From the NCBI GenBank assembly GCA_020091685.1, contig CM034613.1:14390169-14454168 (forward strand): DNA of 64,000 nucleotides, read 5' to 3'. The first letter of the stretch is position 1. Each line of letters opens with the position of its first letter. This document shows positions 25,246 through 37,028 of the stretch, in pieces. This stretch comes from Lutjanus erythropterus. Taxonomy: Eukaryota; Chordata; Actinopteri; Lutjaniformes; Lutjanidae. The position numbers and the translations under genes are program-made. Under the pieces are notes generated by a model. The model ran no database searches. It saw only the letters and a program-made list of their open reading frames with translations, and was not told the origin of the DNA.

Positions 25246-26799
25246 GTCAGTTGAGTCTGTAACGCACATGAATGCTGTTAATATTTTTCAGCCCTTTCTA
25301 AATTCCTTAGGGTAGAATTTGACCCCTGAACACATCACAGTTTAAATCACAAGTTTCTTCAATCATTTCTTAGAGGTCAGTAGCTTTCCTGAATTGTATG
25401 ACGGGCCCGGCACCTGCGTTATACAAATAGACCCGAGCAGAACCTGCAGGATCAACAGAATCCTCCCCTCATACACCACAGCGACATCTTGCAAAACAAA
25501 AAAACAGATTCTAACTGTCCACTGTGATGAATTATTTGCATCTATGTGGGGAAAAAAACACACTTGGCCATGAGTTACTCTGTGTGTGTGCGTGCGTGCA
25601 TGTGTGTGTGTGTGTGTGTGCGCGAACACTGGGAACGCTGTGTTCCCGTGTGGAGCCTCCGTGTGGAATGTGTGGCCATGCACCTGCATTCCAGTTGAGG
25701 AAATCTGAGTCAGAGAATCTTTTTTAAATTCTTCTCCACATCTGACCATGACTTTGCATATCGAGCAGCCTCTTCAGTACACGCTGCAGTGTGCTTTTTC
25801 ACTCTGAGCCCGTGACTTGTTCTCATTAGCAAAGCCATAAAAGGTGCCCAAACTACAGTTATAGGTGCAGTATTGCATAACACGCTCTCATGATGGTGAT
25901 TTAGTGTGTTAAGGTTTACAAATGAGACTTGAGGGTTAGTGGTACACCCTGAGGCTACCATTTTCTGACCAAAATTAAGCTAGAAATGTTCCCTTTTTTT
26001 GAACAGGAAAGGTTTTTGACTGATGTGCCACCAGGTTTTTATCAGTTAATTTTAACTTTTTGTACTCGTGGTGTATCTTTTCAAGTACAAACGGCGCAGC
26101 CCTGATCTCATACCAGGGGCTAAAGTGCCTGCTTTAAGGCGTATTTTATCAGTGTACTGTTTTATGTCATTGTACATATTTAATTAAATATGTATTTTAT
26201 GAAATATTAAAACTTTTTATACAACATTTTGTTTGTCTGGACATGTTGTTCTCACACTGGGTAACTTTTCAAGAAGGCAAATATTTAACCAGCTTAAACT
26301 TCTGCAGCTTTGACCCTGATGAATGATTCTGTTTCCAGGCTTCAACGTTTTAAAATGTTATATTTGGCCAGAAGAAAACAGAATTCCTGCCGTTAAGAGA
26401 GAGAGAGTGTGTGTGTGTGTGTGTGTGTGGGAGAGTGGGATTGAATGGTTTGCGGGTGGCAGGGCAAGACATTCAGAGAGGTCCTGGGATGTTTAATCTC
26501 AGTCATGTGACTTATTTCCCAGGGTTATTCCTCCACTGTTTGCACATTTTCAGAACCTCTCTTACATGTGAGTACCCTCCAACTAGGGCTGTACCAAATG
26601 TTTCTTTTTTTACTTTGAAGCTTCTGTTGACGCTTTGAATGCCTGTCATATTTTATGATTTAATCACACCCGAAAGCAAACAAAAAAATCCTCAATTTGA
26701 ATGAGAGTGATTCAGCGGATTAAACGGGTTAGTCTCTATTTTTAATTATCAAATGACCTTTCTTTAATGATAACTTGTTATTTTTGTCAACATAAATGC
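25246..26799. other. Non-coding stretch with TG microsatellites
   Basis: TG-rich tracts lie at about 25580-25622 and 26409-26430 (preceded by GA repeats). Open frames over the TG tract are artefacts. A weak poly(A) context near 26.2 kb could end a long transcript of the PTB gene. No other gene seen. Confidence 0.5.
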
Positions 26800-27005
26800 A
26801 ATTTATGGTGCTGTTAGATCGCTGATAGACCATTAATACAGGTGTGCGCCTCCGTCTGTGTGCAGCAGGCGGCAGAACAGGCAAGATACCAACAAATATA
26901 GATTTAAGTCAAATATTTTGTTTAATAAACACATAATGTGAATTGTCCACCTTCAATAAACTTTGACTTTTGGACTTTACAAGGCTCTGGAGTTACTGGA
27001 AGTGT
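26800..27005. mobile_element. Dispersed repeat shared with 41745-41935
   Basis: Shared phrases in the same order are tggtgctgttagat, ccaacaaatatagat, tttgacttttggac and tctggagttactgga. The copy at 41745-41935 has ttggtgctgttaag, ccaacaaatatgga, tttgacttttcgcc and tctggagttactgga. Family not identified; no coding frame. Confidence 0.55.
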
Positions 27006-27164
27006 TTGCATCAAACTAGAGGGAAACAATCCTGTGCAGCCACCACTGGAGTCTAATCCTACAAATACTACAGTATCCACAGATACTGTTAATAATATAG
27101 TACAGCCTAATCTTTATCGGCAGCTGTGCAAAAATACCAGGTTTGAACAGACTAGAATAATTAA

Positions 27165-27365
27165 GAAGAAAGATTAAAAAAAAATAAAATGATAGAATAA
27201 AGACTCATAATAAAATTAGAAAAAAACCCTAAATTAAATAATCCAAATAAAAAATAGAATTATAATCTAAATAAAAAATAAATAGCATAACATAGCATAA
27301 AATAAAACAGAATAAAAATCTAAAACAAAACAAAATAAAAATATAAAAAAATAATTTTAAAAAAA
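27165..27365. repeat. A-rich low-complexity tract
   Basis: Irregular AAATA/AAAAT repeats over about 200 bp. The long minus-strand frame across it is low complexity. Confidence 0.75.
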
Positions 27366-27670
27366 GCTGCACAGTATTCAAATGGTGATTTAGAATTTTA
27401 ATGTGAATGTCATGAATGAAGCTTTTGAGCTCTGTTAAGACATTTTGTTCATACAGGTTACATAAACACACATTAGATTTCTCTGCAAGGTGACCTCACA
27501 AAAATGATAAACAAACAACACAAAAAATCAAAAGAAACTACCTAAATAAAGTCCCTCTGATGAGATTTCTCACCTTTGAACCTATTTGTTGTCTATTTTT
27601 TCCTACAAGCGGTCAGTAAAAGTGCACCGAGGTGATCTCATCTTCACGTGGATCGTATGTGATCTTAAAG

Positions 27671-30600
27671 TCACTCCTCTTCAGAAGAGTCCTGCACCGG
27701 GGTGGGACTGCTGGTCGACCCGCCGCTCTCTCTGTGTCGCTGTAACTCCAGCAGGGACTGGACGTGAAGACGCCTCAGAGGCTTCACCTCCTCCACCACT
27801 GAAAAGATCATCAAACACGTTCAGCAATACATTTAAAGGGACAGTTCGGATTATATGAAGTGGGGAGCGAGGTACTTATAGATAGTCAGTGTAGATGGTG
27901 GTCGTTACGAGGAGAGAAAACTGCAGTACATTGTTTGATTTTAATACACTATTGTTATTATTGAGGCCAGAAGGTGGCGCTGTTTAGTGACATTACACAC
28001 AATACACTTGGCTGCATTTTTTCCCCTTTTCATCCATTTTGGAAGCAACAATACACATGAAAGTACAATATCAGAACTTAAACATACGTAACACATCTAT
28101 TCAGCTGGGTAATCACCTAAACCCTATGAATGTACATTATTTTCCCAATTTAAAGGATATTAAAAATAAATTTCCACAGCATTACAACTGACATAAGGTG
28201 GTAAACGATTATAAAATGAGGTACCACCATTATTGCGTTTGAAATGCAAATTAAGTGTCTGGAACTTTGTTTCAGTCTCAGTTTTTTGTTTTGTTTTTGC
28301 ATAGCTTAATCCCAGCAGTGAAAGTGTTATTTAAGAAGAGTAGGTATAATAAGCTTAAGCCTACACCTCTGCAGACAATTTAATGACTTACTGTTACCTA
28401 TTGTTACTTTCTTTATGTGAAATTGTTGCTAGGAGTGAAATAATTTACTACTACTGATACTGTGTAACTTCAGTGAATCCAAACTAACATTTTAAAATAC
28501 CAAAGTCACAACAAACAGACTGATACTAATTTTACCAACAGAGTCTGGTTGCTTTGAAGAGAGAAATATTTGGTTCATACAACAGCATTTTTACCTGGAA
28601 AAGGCTGTCTGCTGGCAAGGTAAAGAACTCAAAATATTTGAAATATAGTGTGCACATTTTTTCGGTGGCTAAAAAGGTTTTGTTGCTGACCCTGTCCACA
28701 GAAGTATATTGCTTATCTTCCTACACTGTTAGCCCTGCTGCTTCTCCAAATACACTGACTATGGATAAGTATCTCATACAATCCTGCTTAAAAAGAAAAA
28801 TCCAAACTATCCCTTTAAAATTCAAAGCCGTCAAGTGTAGAGTGGGAGAAAGGCTGCACTGATCCCTCTGTACTGTAGCTAAACAGCATCACCTGCTGGC
28901 CTCAATAATAATAACAGTATCTTCAAACCAAATGATGAACTGTAGTTTCCTCTCTGACTCTCTGTGGGACAAAATCTTGACAAGACATTTCCTACCTTTG
29001 TCGTAGTGCAGCTCGTCCCGGTTCCCGTAAACCACGTACGTCTCCAAGAAGTTCAGGAGAGCGCCTGTGACGAGGAAGCGGTCAGGGAGGGGAAGGCTTT
29101 TGATGTAACGCATGTCCAGGGCGAACGGGTTGGACGGAGAGGGAATGGTGCAGAGGCACACCAGCTCACTGACAACGTCCCACACACGAATACCTGACAA
29201 AAAAAAAACCCAACAACACAACAGACAAAACACAAAAATGTAACAAACACTCAACAGAATTGGTTAATTGGAATTGGTAACGTAAGAGTTAAGTTGAGTG
29301 ACAAATTTTGTTTGTATGTAAACTGTAAAACATCCAAGCTACACAAAATCTTCAGACAGTTTTTTCCTCTCAAGATTTGTCCCTAAAGAAGCACAATAAT
29401 AAATATCATAATAAAGAGACCTATGTCAACCTATTAAGATTTTGTTTAAACAATTTTATTTTTACATCATAAAAATGTTTTTTAAAGAGTTTTCACGGCT
29501 TAAATAATGCAACCTGAGAGAGAGTCATTGTACTTTCAATCCACTACTATTAATCTATTACTCATTCTGCCAACATTCAGCATTGATTTAAAATCTGATT
29601 AATGTAAAACAGGAAAATTAAGACAGTTATTCCAGCCCGGAATATACATTTCAAAAGGGGACACCGCGGCTTATATCGTTCCCTTGGACTCAATCATTTT
29701 ATGATTTATTACAGTAAATATATTACAGATTTCTCCTTTAAAAACAACCATGGGAATTTGCAAAAAAAAACAAAACAAACAAATTTTGTATAATTTTGAG
29801 TTGTGATTGATTTTATATATATTTTAATGGAAAAATTGGAAATATATTTAGTGTAATCAATCATAAAATGACCACAACATGTCATGAGAGATGAAGGAAA
29901 CATGCTGAGTTGAAATTCTTGCTTCTCTGACATCAACGCTGCAGCCACGGTGTCTCCTTTAAAATCTGTATTCTGGGTCGAAAATAATTGTTTCAATTTG
30001 CCTGTTTCACATAAAGGGGTGGGGCGGGGACTCTCTTCAACTAAAGACTGTATATTAAATAGGATTTCAACCTATTTAATATACAGTCTATGACCTCAGC
30101 TCCCTATTTGGACTGTAGTACTAATTTTTACACTCAAAAATGCAACATATTGCTCCTTTAAATTACTGTTGTCTGAAATATTATTTTAGATTTCAGCAGA
30201 TAATAAAATAATCTTAATGAACATCTAAGATTTGCAAACTTAAATGCTTTTTAAATGTGTTTCTTTGGTTGTGGGACAACAGTTTGCACCAATTTGGTGG
30301 ACTGGCCCTAGTATAAGTCTAGCAGAGTATTGTCATGTTTATAATTAAAGGACCTCAAGCTTTTTCCACAAACCCAATCCAGAGCACACAGTAGTCTCAC
30401 AGAAGACATCTGCGTCTGATTTAGCTCATGGAAAATGGTGTAATTATTGAATCTGTGCAGTGAAACAATTCCTGTTTGGATTCCTCACATTGTTTCCATA
30501 CCTCGCGTCTGCCAGTCCGCGATGGACTTCAGTTTCATGGGCGTGTCCTTGACCATCGAATCTGTGCCTCCGATGTTGACCAGGCGCTCGTGATTGGAGC

Positions 30601-33336
30601 GTATCCAGGCGTAGGGCCGTCCATACTTGACGTAGCCGGCCAGTAAAAACAGAGTGCAGTTCACCTCCTGTGCGAGGGACAAAGTGGAGGCTGTGTGAGA
30701 CTGAGACTGAGCGTGAGAGTTATAATGCTGAAATTCAAAGAGTGTGGCTGAGACACTTACAGGCACTGCTATCTCTCTTTCACTGGGAGAGGCTGGGAGG
30801 AGATGATCCTCGCTGCTGGTGTCCCTGAGGACACAGAAAGACGGCGATGTGTTTGTGTCTAAAGCAGAGGTGGCAAAAGAGCACCTTCTGTACTCAAGTA
30901 GAAGTACTGATTCAACCCCTTTACTCAAGTAAAAGTGAAAAAGTACAGGCTCTGAAATGCTCTCAGTCAGCTTGGTCTTGTTAGGACTCTCACGTTGTTT
31001 TTGTCTTGTTGTCTTGTTAGGGTTAAGGTTACAGCTGTTTTAATGTAATATTCATCTTATTATTTGTTATTGTTATTTCATTTAGTTTTTTTTACCACTC
31101 TTATTTATATGTTTTTATATATATTCCTATTACAACCATAACTATCCCTTTATCTCTCTATGTATAGAGATATGTACAGTATTTTCAATAAACAAAACTA
31201 TGAAGATTTCTCTCATGATTTTCAGCACTTTAGTGACATATTTCATTTGATGTGGAAACATTCTGCTTGTCATACGAGGTGGGAAATGTTTACTAATTCT
31301 GAGCTTCATAATTGCTTTATCAAAGCGCCATTATAATGCCTAACTCAACATTTTCACTGTACAGTCTGTGTAAACAAAATGCCACAGAGACACCATGTAG
31401 ATTACTGGTTCCCAACCTGTGGCTCCTGGCTCCCACTAGGGGTCGCCAGAGCTTCATGTGGGGGTTGTGAGGCCTTCATGATTTCAAAGGGTGGAAGAAA
31501 ACATGGACCCTTTTAGAAAATATACAACAGGCCTGTATCTCACCATGACGTTCAGTTAAATAGTTATTTACAAAGTTTCGATTATTATTTAAGATAGAAA
31601 CTTGAACTGGGCACGAGGAAGACCTGAACACAAGCATGATTTCTAGATGAACCCTTCTGTGGTGTTATGGTTCCAACTGGAACCCTCTCTGAGGTTCTAT
31701 GCAGAATCTTCCCACTTTCTAAGGGTGCAATGGGTGCAAAGAATCCTTTTTTACATTCTATGGGTTTCATCGAGAACCCACCCAGGGGCTTTTACTAAGA
31801 ATTCTTACATATTCCAAGGATTTTATCTAGAACCCAATCAGGGGATTCTACCAAGAACCCTTTTACATTCCATGGGTTTTATCTAGGATTCATCCAGGGG
31901 GTTCTCCTGAGAGTCATTATATATTTCAAGTGTTTTCTCTAAAACCTACGCCAAACTCACCCTGGGGTTCTACTGAGGACCCTTAGATGTTCAAGTGTTT
32001 TATCTAGAGCCCAGCCCAGAGGTTCTACTGAGAACCCTTTTACATTCCATGGGTTTTATCTAGAACCCAACCAGGGGGTTCTTTTATGTTATGGTACAAA
32101 GAAATCTTGACAAACTCTTTCTTCCAAAAAGGGATCTTTAGATGAAAACGGTTGTGGAACCTAATGAAACATTTAGTCTTACAGTGAACCCTTTCTTCAG
32201 AGGTAAATGGCTCTGGATAGAACCACAGCCCTTAGAACCCACATCAATCACCTGCTGGTCTGTGGCTGCGTCTTGGTGTGTGCGTGCGAGTGGGGGTCTC
32301 GTGGGCCCGCAGGCTCCCCAGGCAGGGGAGAGCTGCTCCGGCTGTCCAGGCTGGGGGAGCTGCTGCTCGGGGAGACATCGCTGCTGTTACAGCTGCTGGT
32401 GGAGGAGTAGGAGGAGGCTCTGGAGACCACAAAACCCGGGGAACGCCAGCCCTGCAGGACAGATGAACAGGTAGAGATGGTTCCTGCCGTCACTGATGAT
32501 GATTATTATTAATACATGAGGGGAAAAAACGAACCAAGCAGCATTTTGTGCAAAGTATCATGCTCCATAAATCTAAGTACTTTGTCTATACTAAGTTTCT
32601 CATTATTTTGATGAAGTTTCTCTTTATTCTGAGATGCTAAGTCATTATTTTGAGATACTAAGTCATTAGTTTGGGCTAAGTAAGTAGTTTTTAGATAGTT
32701 TCTCATTATTTTTTAGAAACTAAGTCATTATTTTGAGATATTAACACATTATTTGGAGATAATTAAGTCATAATTTTGAGACAAATAAGTCATTATTTTG
32801 AGAGTTAAGTCATTATTTTAAGATAATAAGTGATCATTTTGACATACTAACCCATTATTCTGAGGTCCGAACACACTATTTTGACATATTAAGTCATTAT
32901 TTTGAGAATGTCTCTCATTATTTTGAGAATTCTACTTAGGTTCAGTCACTTAGTTTTCATCCTACTGGCAGAAATGGGCTTATATCATTTTCTTCAACAC
33001 TTAAAATTTGCAATAATTATTGAATTTATTTATCTTCTTAAGTGCACAGGCTGTGTGTATCCTGAGGTGTACTGTTTGTGTTTTTCTTTCTTTCTTTTTT
33101 TAAATAGAAACTAACCAGATCTTCATTGACGACCGTCAGCAGCAACTCCTCTTTCCCTCTTAGCCAAGGCTGGAAGTATTTAAAGCCCTGTACGAGAAAG
33201 AAAATGAATTTAAACAAACAGTTTGACCACGTTAACTGTGATCTTTGCATGTGTACTCACTAACCTGCAGTGATCCCAGTAGAGCCAGGTCACTGAGAAA
33301 GTGCTGCAGTTTCCTCCTCTGCTCCCTCTCTCTTTT
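27671..33336 (-). CDS. Unrecognised vertebrate-type gene, C-terminal 299 residues in seven exons
   Basis: On the minus strand the exons are, in order, 33336-33265, 33187-33116, 32451-32252, 30824-30761, 30667-30502, 29193-28996 and 27798-27671. They total 900 nt, every junction is GT/AG and every phase agrees, and the stop is at 27671-27673. That consistency makes it a real gene. The protein starts with a charged, leucine-rich helix (LQHFLSDLALLGSLQ) and a conserved-looking GFKYFQPWLRGKEEL. A serine-rich linker follows, then a compact region with NCTLFLLAGYVKYG, RSNHERLVNIGG, VWDVVSELVCL and DRFLVTGALLNFLETY, ending in an acidic tail (SSEEE). I see no transmembrane segment or catalytic motif I can name. 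The N-terminus is missing. An ATG at 33699 (MIACEEDDGRCNL) could be the first exon, but its splice to the next exon is uncertain. Introns hold minisatellites and MITEs. Confidence 0.75.
27832..28820. mobile_element. Rearranged TIR element (TTTAAAGGGA family) in the last intron
   Basis: The ends are tttaaagggacagttcgg and, inverted, ttttaaagggatagtttgg. The same termini bound a 333-bp element at 49357-49689. Here the copy is 989 bp and internally rearranged: a segment near 28455-28510 is inverted relative to the short copy. Non-coding, between two exons of the minus-strand gene. Confidence 0.6.
30858..31130. mobile_element. Dispersed element with tact-caagta block, short copy
   Basis: It starts gaggtggcaaaagagc and continues tactcaagtagaagtac and actcaagtaaaagtg, then a reduced tcttgttac minisatellite near 30990-31020. 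It is the short relative of 12860-13395 and 18480-18900, and lies in an intron of the minus-strand gene. Confidence 0.5.
31405..31560. mobile_element. hAT-like repeat fragment
   Basis: The phrases tactggttcccaacc and tagggg-tcgcc with ttgtgaggccttc resemble the ends of the hAT family whose copies lie in the lectin 3' regions (ggttctcaacc type). Truncated and intronic. Confidence 0.4.
31665..32100. repeat. Minisatellite of about 55 bp, intronic
   Basis: About seven degenerate copies of a unit with tacattccatgggttt, tatctagaacccaa and gggggttctactgag. The copy near 32045 is the cleanest. It lies in an intron of the minus-strand gene; the plus-strand open frame over it is an artefact. Confidence 0.75.
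32590..32930. repeat. Minisatellite of about 21 bp, intronic
   Basis: Roughly a dozen degenerate copies of aagtcattattttgagata. It lies between two exons of the minus-strand gene. Non-coding. Confidence 0.75.
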
Positions 33337-33699
33337 CTAGTCAGAGAGGGAAAATTTTGATGTGAAAAGCAAAAGAAATTAGCACTAAAGCTTTATTTTA
33401 CTCAATCTCCATCGGCCTCCTCCCAGTCTAGTATCCTAGCAACACATGCAACGCCTCTTCCTCGCAGCATCCTGCCTCTCTATTGACAATAAAGTCTTCA
33501 TTAGTACATATTAATAGACAAAACATAGGAACGCAAAACGTGAAATTATATGCAACAAAATGCACAATCGCCTCACACATAATATCTCGATGGGTCAAAA
33601 TCCTGCAGCTGAGCACAGAGCACATTATGAAGGAAACAACTCACACTGCTCATCTTGTACCAAATTGCAGCGTCCGTCGTCTTCTTCACAGGCGATCAT

Positions 33700-34627
33700 G
33701 ATATGCAAACACTAACACCTTACATTATGCTGTGATACTCCTGTTTTTTATAAATGATCTGCTGCTGAGGTGACACACACGCAGACACACCGAGGTTTTC
33801 TTCTCCTCGGGTGTTTCCTTGTCTGTTGCAGCATGAAGTCGGGAGGATGGAAGCCCCCTAGTGGCCATGTTGGCTGACTACCTTTTAAAGCTCCAATGTG
33901 ACAAAAATCATGATACAGTTTCACTTTGTTGAGGCAAAGCAGAAATAATTACTGACAGCATAATTTAAATGTGAAAACATTCCCAGTAAAACAAAACATG
34001 GGACTTTATTTGACCCCAAACGTCAAGGAAAAGTTATACTTGTATCATTTAGTCTAACAAATCACTCAGATGTCTGTGTTTGCTATAATTCTGCATTTTA
34101 GGAAATGCAATTAGTTTCATTTTTTTAAAATCAAAGATTAGGTCTAATCCAAGTTTAAAATGTGTCAATACTGATCTAAAAAGCAGAGAACAGTTGCACA
34201 ATTAAAAACTAATCTTGGTTTAGTAAAACTAAGTTTAGTGATGTAAACCAAAATTATATAGTCCAGTCAAAGTCAAGACCCTTGCTTAAATAAATAAAAG
34301 ACATTCACAAATACATTTGAAAGCTGTTCGGATCAAGTTATATTGTTAAAAAGAAATTTATATTGTTTGTTAGCTTGCTAAAAAGTTAACAAAATGCTAC
34401 AATGTTTGTTAGGTACATAAAAAGTTTTTTAAAAGTTTTATTGTTTGCTAGGTAGATATTATGGATTGTGGATGGGGAAATTACTAATTTCCTTGTTTTG
34501 TGTTGAGAAACGTTGCCCACACAGTTTTTGTCACTGTTTATACCTTGATTAAGGGGGCTGGATGATGTTATTTTTTTACACCCATTACCTTTTGCTTTAC
34601 AGCTGATGTATACTTTATTTTACCAGG
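33700..34627. other. Upstream region of the minus-strand gene, no clear exon
   Basis: Apart from the possible first ATG at 33699 (minus), no exon was recognised. At 34130-34270 (aggtctaatccaag, cttggtttagtaaaac) lies a degenerate repeat related to 6550-6780. Confidence 0.35.
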
Positions 34628-35229
34628 TGTTACGTGCCACAGTGTCTGTGTAGTGCTGTGATCTCCTGTGCTCAGGTTCTGCCCTTCCCCCTTGCAGATT
34701 GCAGTGATTGGCGTCAGGTGCAGCTGCTCTGCAATCAGGACCTGGTGCTTAAAAACCTGGAGAGTGCAGCCAGTCAGGGCCAGTGGGCCATTCGGCAGGC
34801 TACAGTCTGCTAGTCTGTGGTTTAATCCTGCAGCAGCAGGTTAGACTACTTGTGGTGATCGACAAGTGCTTTGCTAGTGCGCTCAGCTAGTGAGGTCACT
34901 TGCCTTTGTGCTTCCTGTGCCTTGTTTACCTCCGTGGTTGGCAAGGGCACTCGTCTGGGTGCCCCCTTGTGCTTTGCTAGTCCCGCCAGCTAGCCAAGGC
35001 ACTCTGTGTTGTTTGTGTGGTGTTCTTGTTAGCCTCCCTGGCTAGCATGGACACTTGTCTCTTGTGTATGCATTTGTTGTTTAATTTAGTAGGTTAAGTT
35101 AACCCTTATATTAGTTTAATTTGTTAACTTAATTTGATACACTTTATTAATAAAAGAACCTTTGTTTATACTTTTGTCTCAGTTCTCCTTCCTTCCTTTT
35201 TCTGTGCGCTTGACCAAAAGTCAGTAACA
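34628..35229. mobile_element. Probable solo LTR of a retrotransposon, 602 bp
   Basis: The ends are TGTTAC and GTAACA, the short TG...CA inverted pair of an LTR. Inside are a TATA-like gcttaaaaacctgg near 34747 and an AATAAA near 35147 in the expected order for promoter and poly(A) site on the plus strand. The composition is GC-richer than its surroundings and carries internal ctagctagc-type repeats. No internal gag or pol and no second LTR are in the window. No matching target duplication was found (ccagg versus ttctg). Confidence 0.5.
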
Positions 35230-36435
35230 TTCTGTACTCACTGAAATAAGTTAATCTAGGTTTATTTCTACTGAAATAATCAAACTAATAATAATAATAA
35301 TAATAACTAATAATGACAGCTGACTGTCTGTAAATAGCACAATGTTACACTCTGCAGTGTTTCATACAAAGACTTTATTTGTGTGGACACCCAGGTATGA
35401 TTTGTGACCAATTTTGGCATTTTTATTTTTTTTAATCAGTCCGAGAGGACGATGGCATCCGTGCTTGATTAGTGATCAGTCTGTCCTCCTCTCCTCCCTC
35501 ACCTGTTCACTCTGCTGTGAGAAGGTCTGAAAATTTCTGACAGAGAAACACAGACTCTCCTGTTTTACGTATAGGCCTCTTTATACAGCTGTTTAATTTT
35601 GTAAGTGTATCTGGTTGGTGTTGATGTCATTAACCATCAGGTTAGTTTTGACTGTTGTAATAAACTCCGTCATTAACAACAGTCTCCTCCACATGCAGCT
35701 TCTCTGCAGTTGTGAAAACTGAATTGCAGGTAGATTAATATGTAGGGAAAAACCCAGAATGCGAGTTAGGTTTTGTCTTTTTGTCTTTATAAAAACATCC
35801 TGCTGATGAAGAAAGTCAACAGATCAGATACAGACAGGGTCAGAGAATCACTGACCTCCTCTGTGTGTGTCTGTACTGTACGTGCGTGTATGGAGGAGCT
35901 GCATTGATGCAGAGAGGAGAGATGCTGCAGCCGTGTGATAATAATTAAACGGATTTTAGTAATCAAATTACTCAAATTACTTGAGGAATCGTTCCAACCT
36001 TAAAATTGATGTCTTCTCTGTAATTTTCACACTGTTGTTTATTGAGTAGCGATGATGTGAAGATGATGAAGAAACATCCGCTGACACTGACTTGATTATA
36101 TAATAAGAAGTTTATTACAAAGGAGTTCAGCATCAATCAGGCACCATGGTTTGCCTGTGAGAGGATTCAAAGCCAATATGAATCTCTACCCACAGGTCAT
36201 GTAACTTGGCTTATATACATTTGGGTTTCCATTTGTCCACAAAAACAGCCCCACACATACAGTATCCCTCAAGGGAACCTCCCACATAAATTATGACATA
36301 AGGGAGGACCACACTTTCTCAAAACGTAAAGAAGGCCTCTCAAAGCCAAGAGATAAGACATTCTTAACATTCCCTCGAGAGTTGAACTAGAGGTCTCTTT
36401 CACCTTAACAAAACAGAATCATATGGAATAGAACT
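35230..36435. other. Intergenic DNA, AAT microsatellite, no gene
   Basis: An (AAT)n tract lies near 35285-35315. The rest has no exon-like frame. Confidence 0.45.
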
Positions 36436-36439
36436 TCAG

Positions 36440-36545
36440 ATACCACAACACTTTGCAAAGCCATCCCGGGGGCCGGACCGGACCCTCTGGCCGGCCGGTT
36501 TTGGCCCGCGGGCCGTAGGTTTGACACCCCCTGGGTTCCTAAACT
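36440..36545. mobile_element. GC-rich terminal piece of a dispersed repeat
   Basis: The run ggcccgcgggccgt followed by aggtttgacaccccc is the well-known end of a vertebrate/fish DNA-transposon repeat. It stands out by GC content from its AT-rich surroundings. Confidence 0.5.
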
Positions 36546-36825
36546 GTCCGGAGCACAGGGAAGGGAAAAAAAAAGAGAAAAGAAGAGGAGGAAAAACAGG
36601 AGAAAGAAAGAGGTAAAGTAAAGGTACTAATGACATGACATGAAGCATCAGTTGTCCTGCATCAGTTATTTAGCACAGTGTACTGTTAACTTGCAAATCA
36701 GTAAATAACCAGTTTTATATTTCTGTAGCTGGGCGGCGGGGAAGGGTCTTAAAGACAATGGTAAAAACAATGCTATTCCATTTCTTTTGTAAGCGTATGT
36801 AAATCGCTGATGGAGAGGGGCGCCA

Positions 36826-36832
36826 TATAAAA
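36826..36832 (+). promoter_or_regulatory. TATA box of the RRM-GIMAP gene
   Basis: TATAAAA about 200 bp upstream of the ATG at 37029, in a locally GC-rich stretch. A TTC-N4-GAA site (36895-36904), the spacing favoured by STAT6, lies between it and the ATG. The STAT assignment is inference from a short motif. Confidence 0.45.
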
Positions 36833-37028
36833 TCTCGTCTAGCGCGCCTCATTGGGCAGGGCAGATGTTGCAACAAACAATGGGAAGTCTTCAATTCACG
36901 GGAAATGATACCTAACAGGAGGCTGCAAACTGCCGCGCAGACCGCTTTCTCCCGCGCTGCATTCGCTCTTAAACCTCGTCGTGCCTACAGTATATATCCG
37001 ATTATTAATTCTGTCAAGTGTTTAAACC

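Noticed and set aside
31665..32100. Regular repeats considered as a CRISPR-like array
   Set aside because: Units are degenerate with no unique spacers, and the setting is a vertebrate intron.
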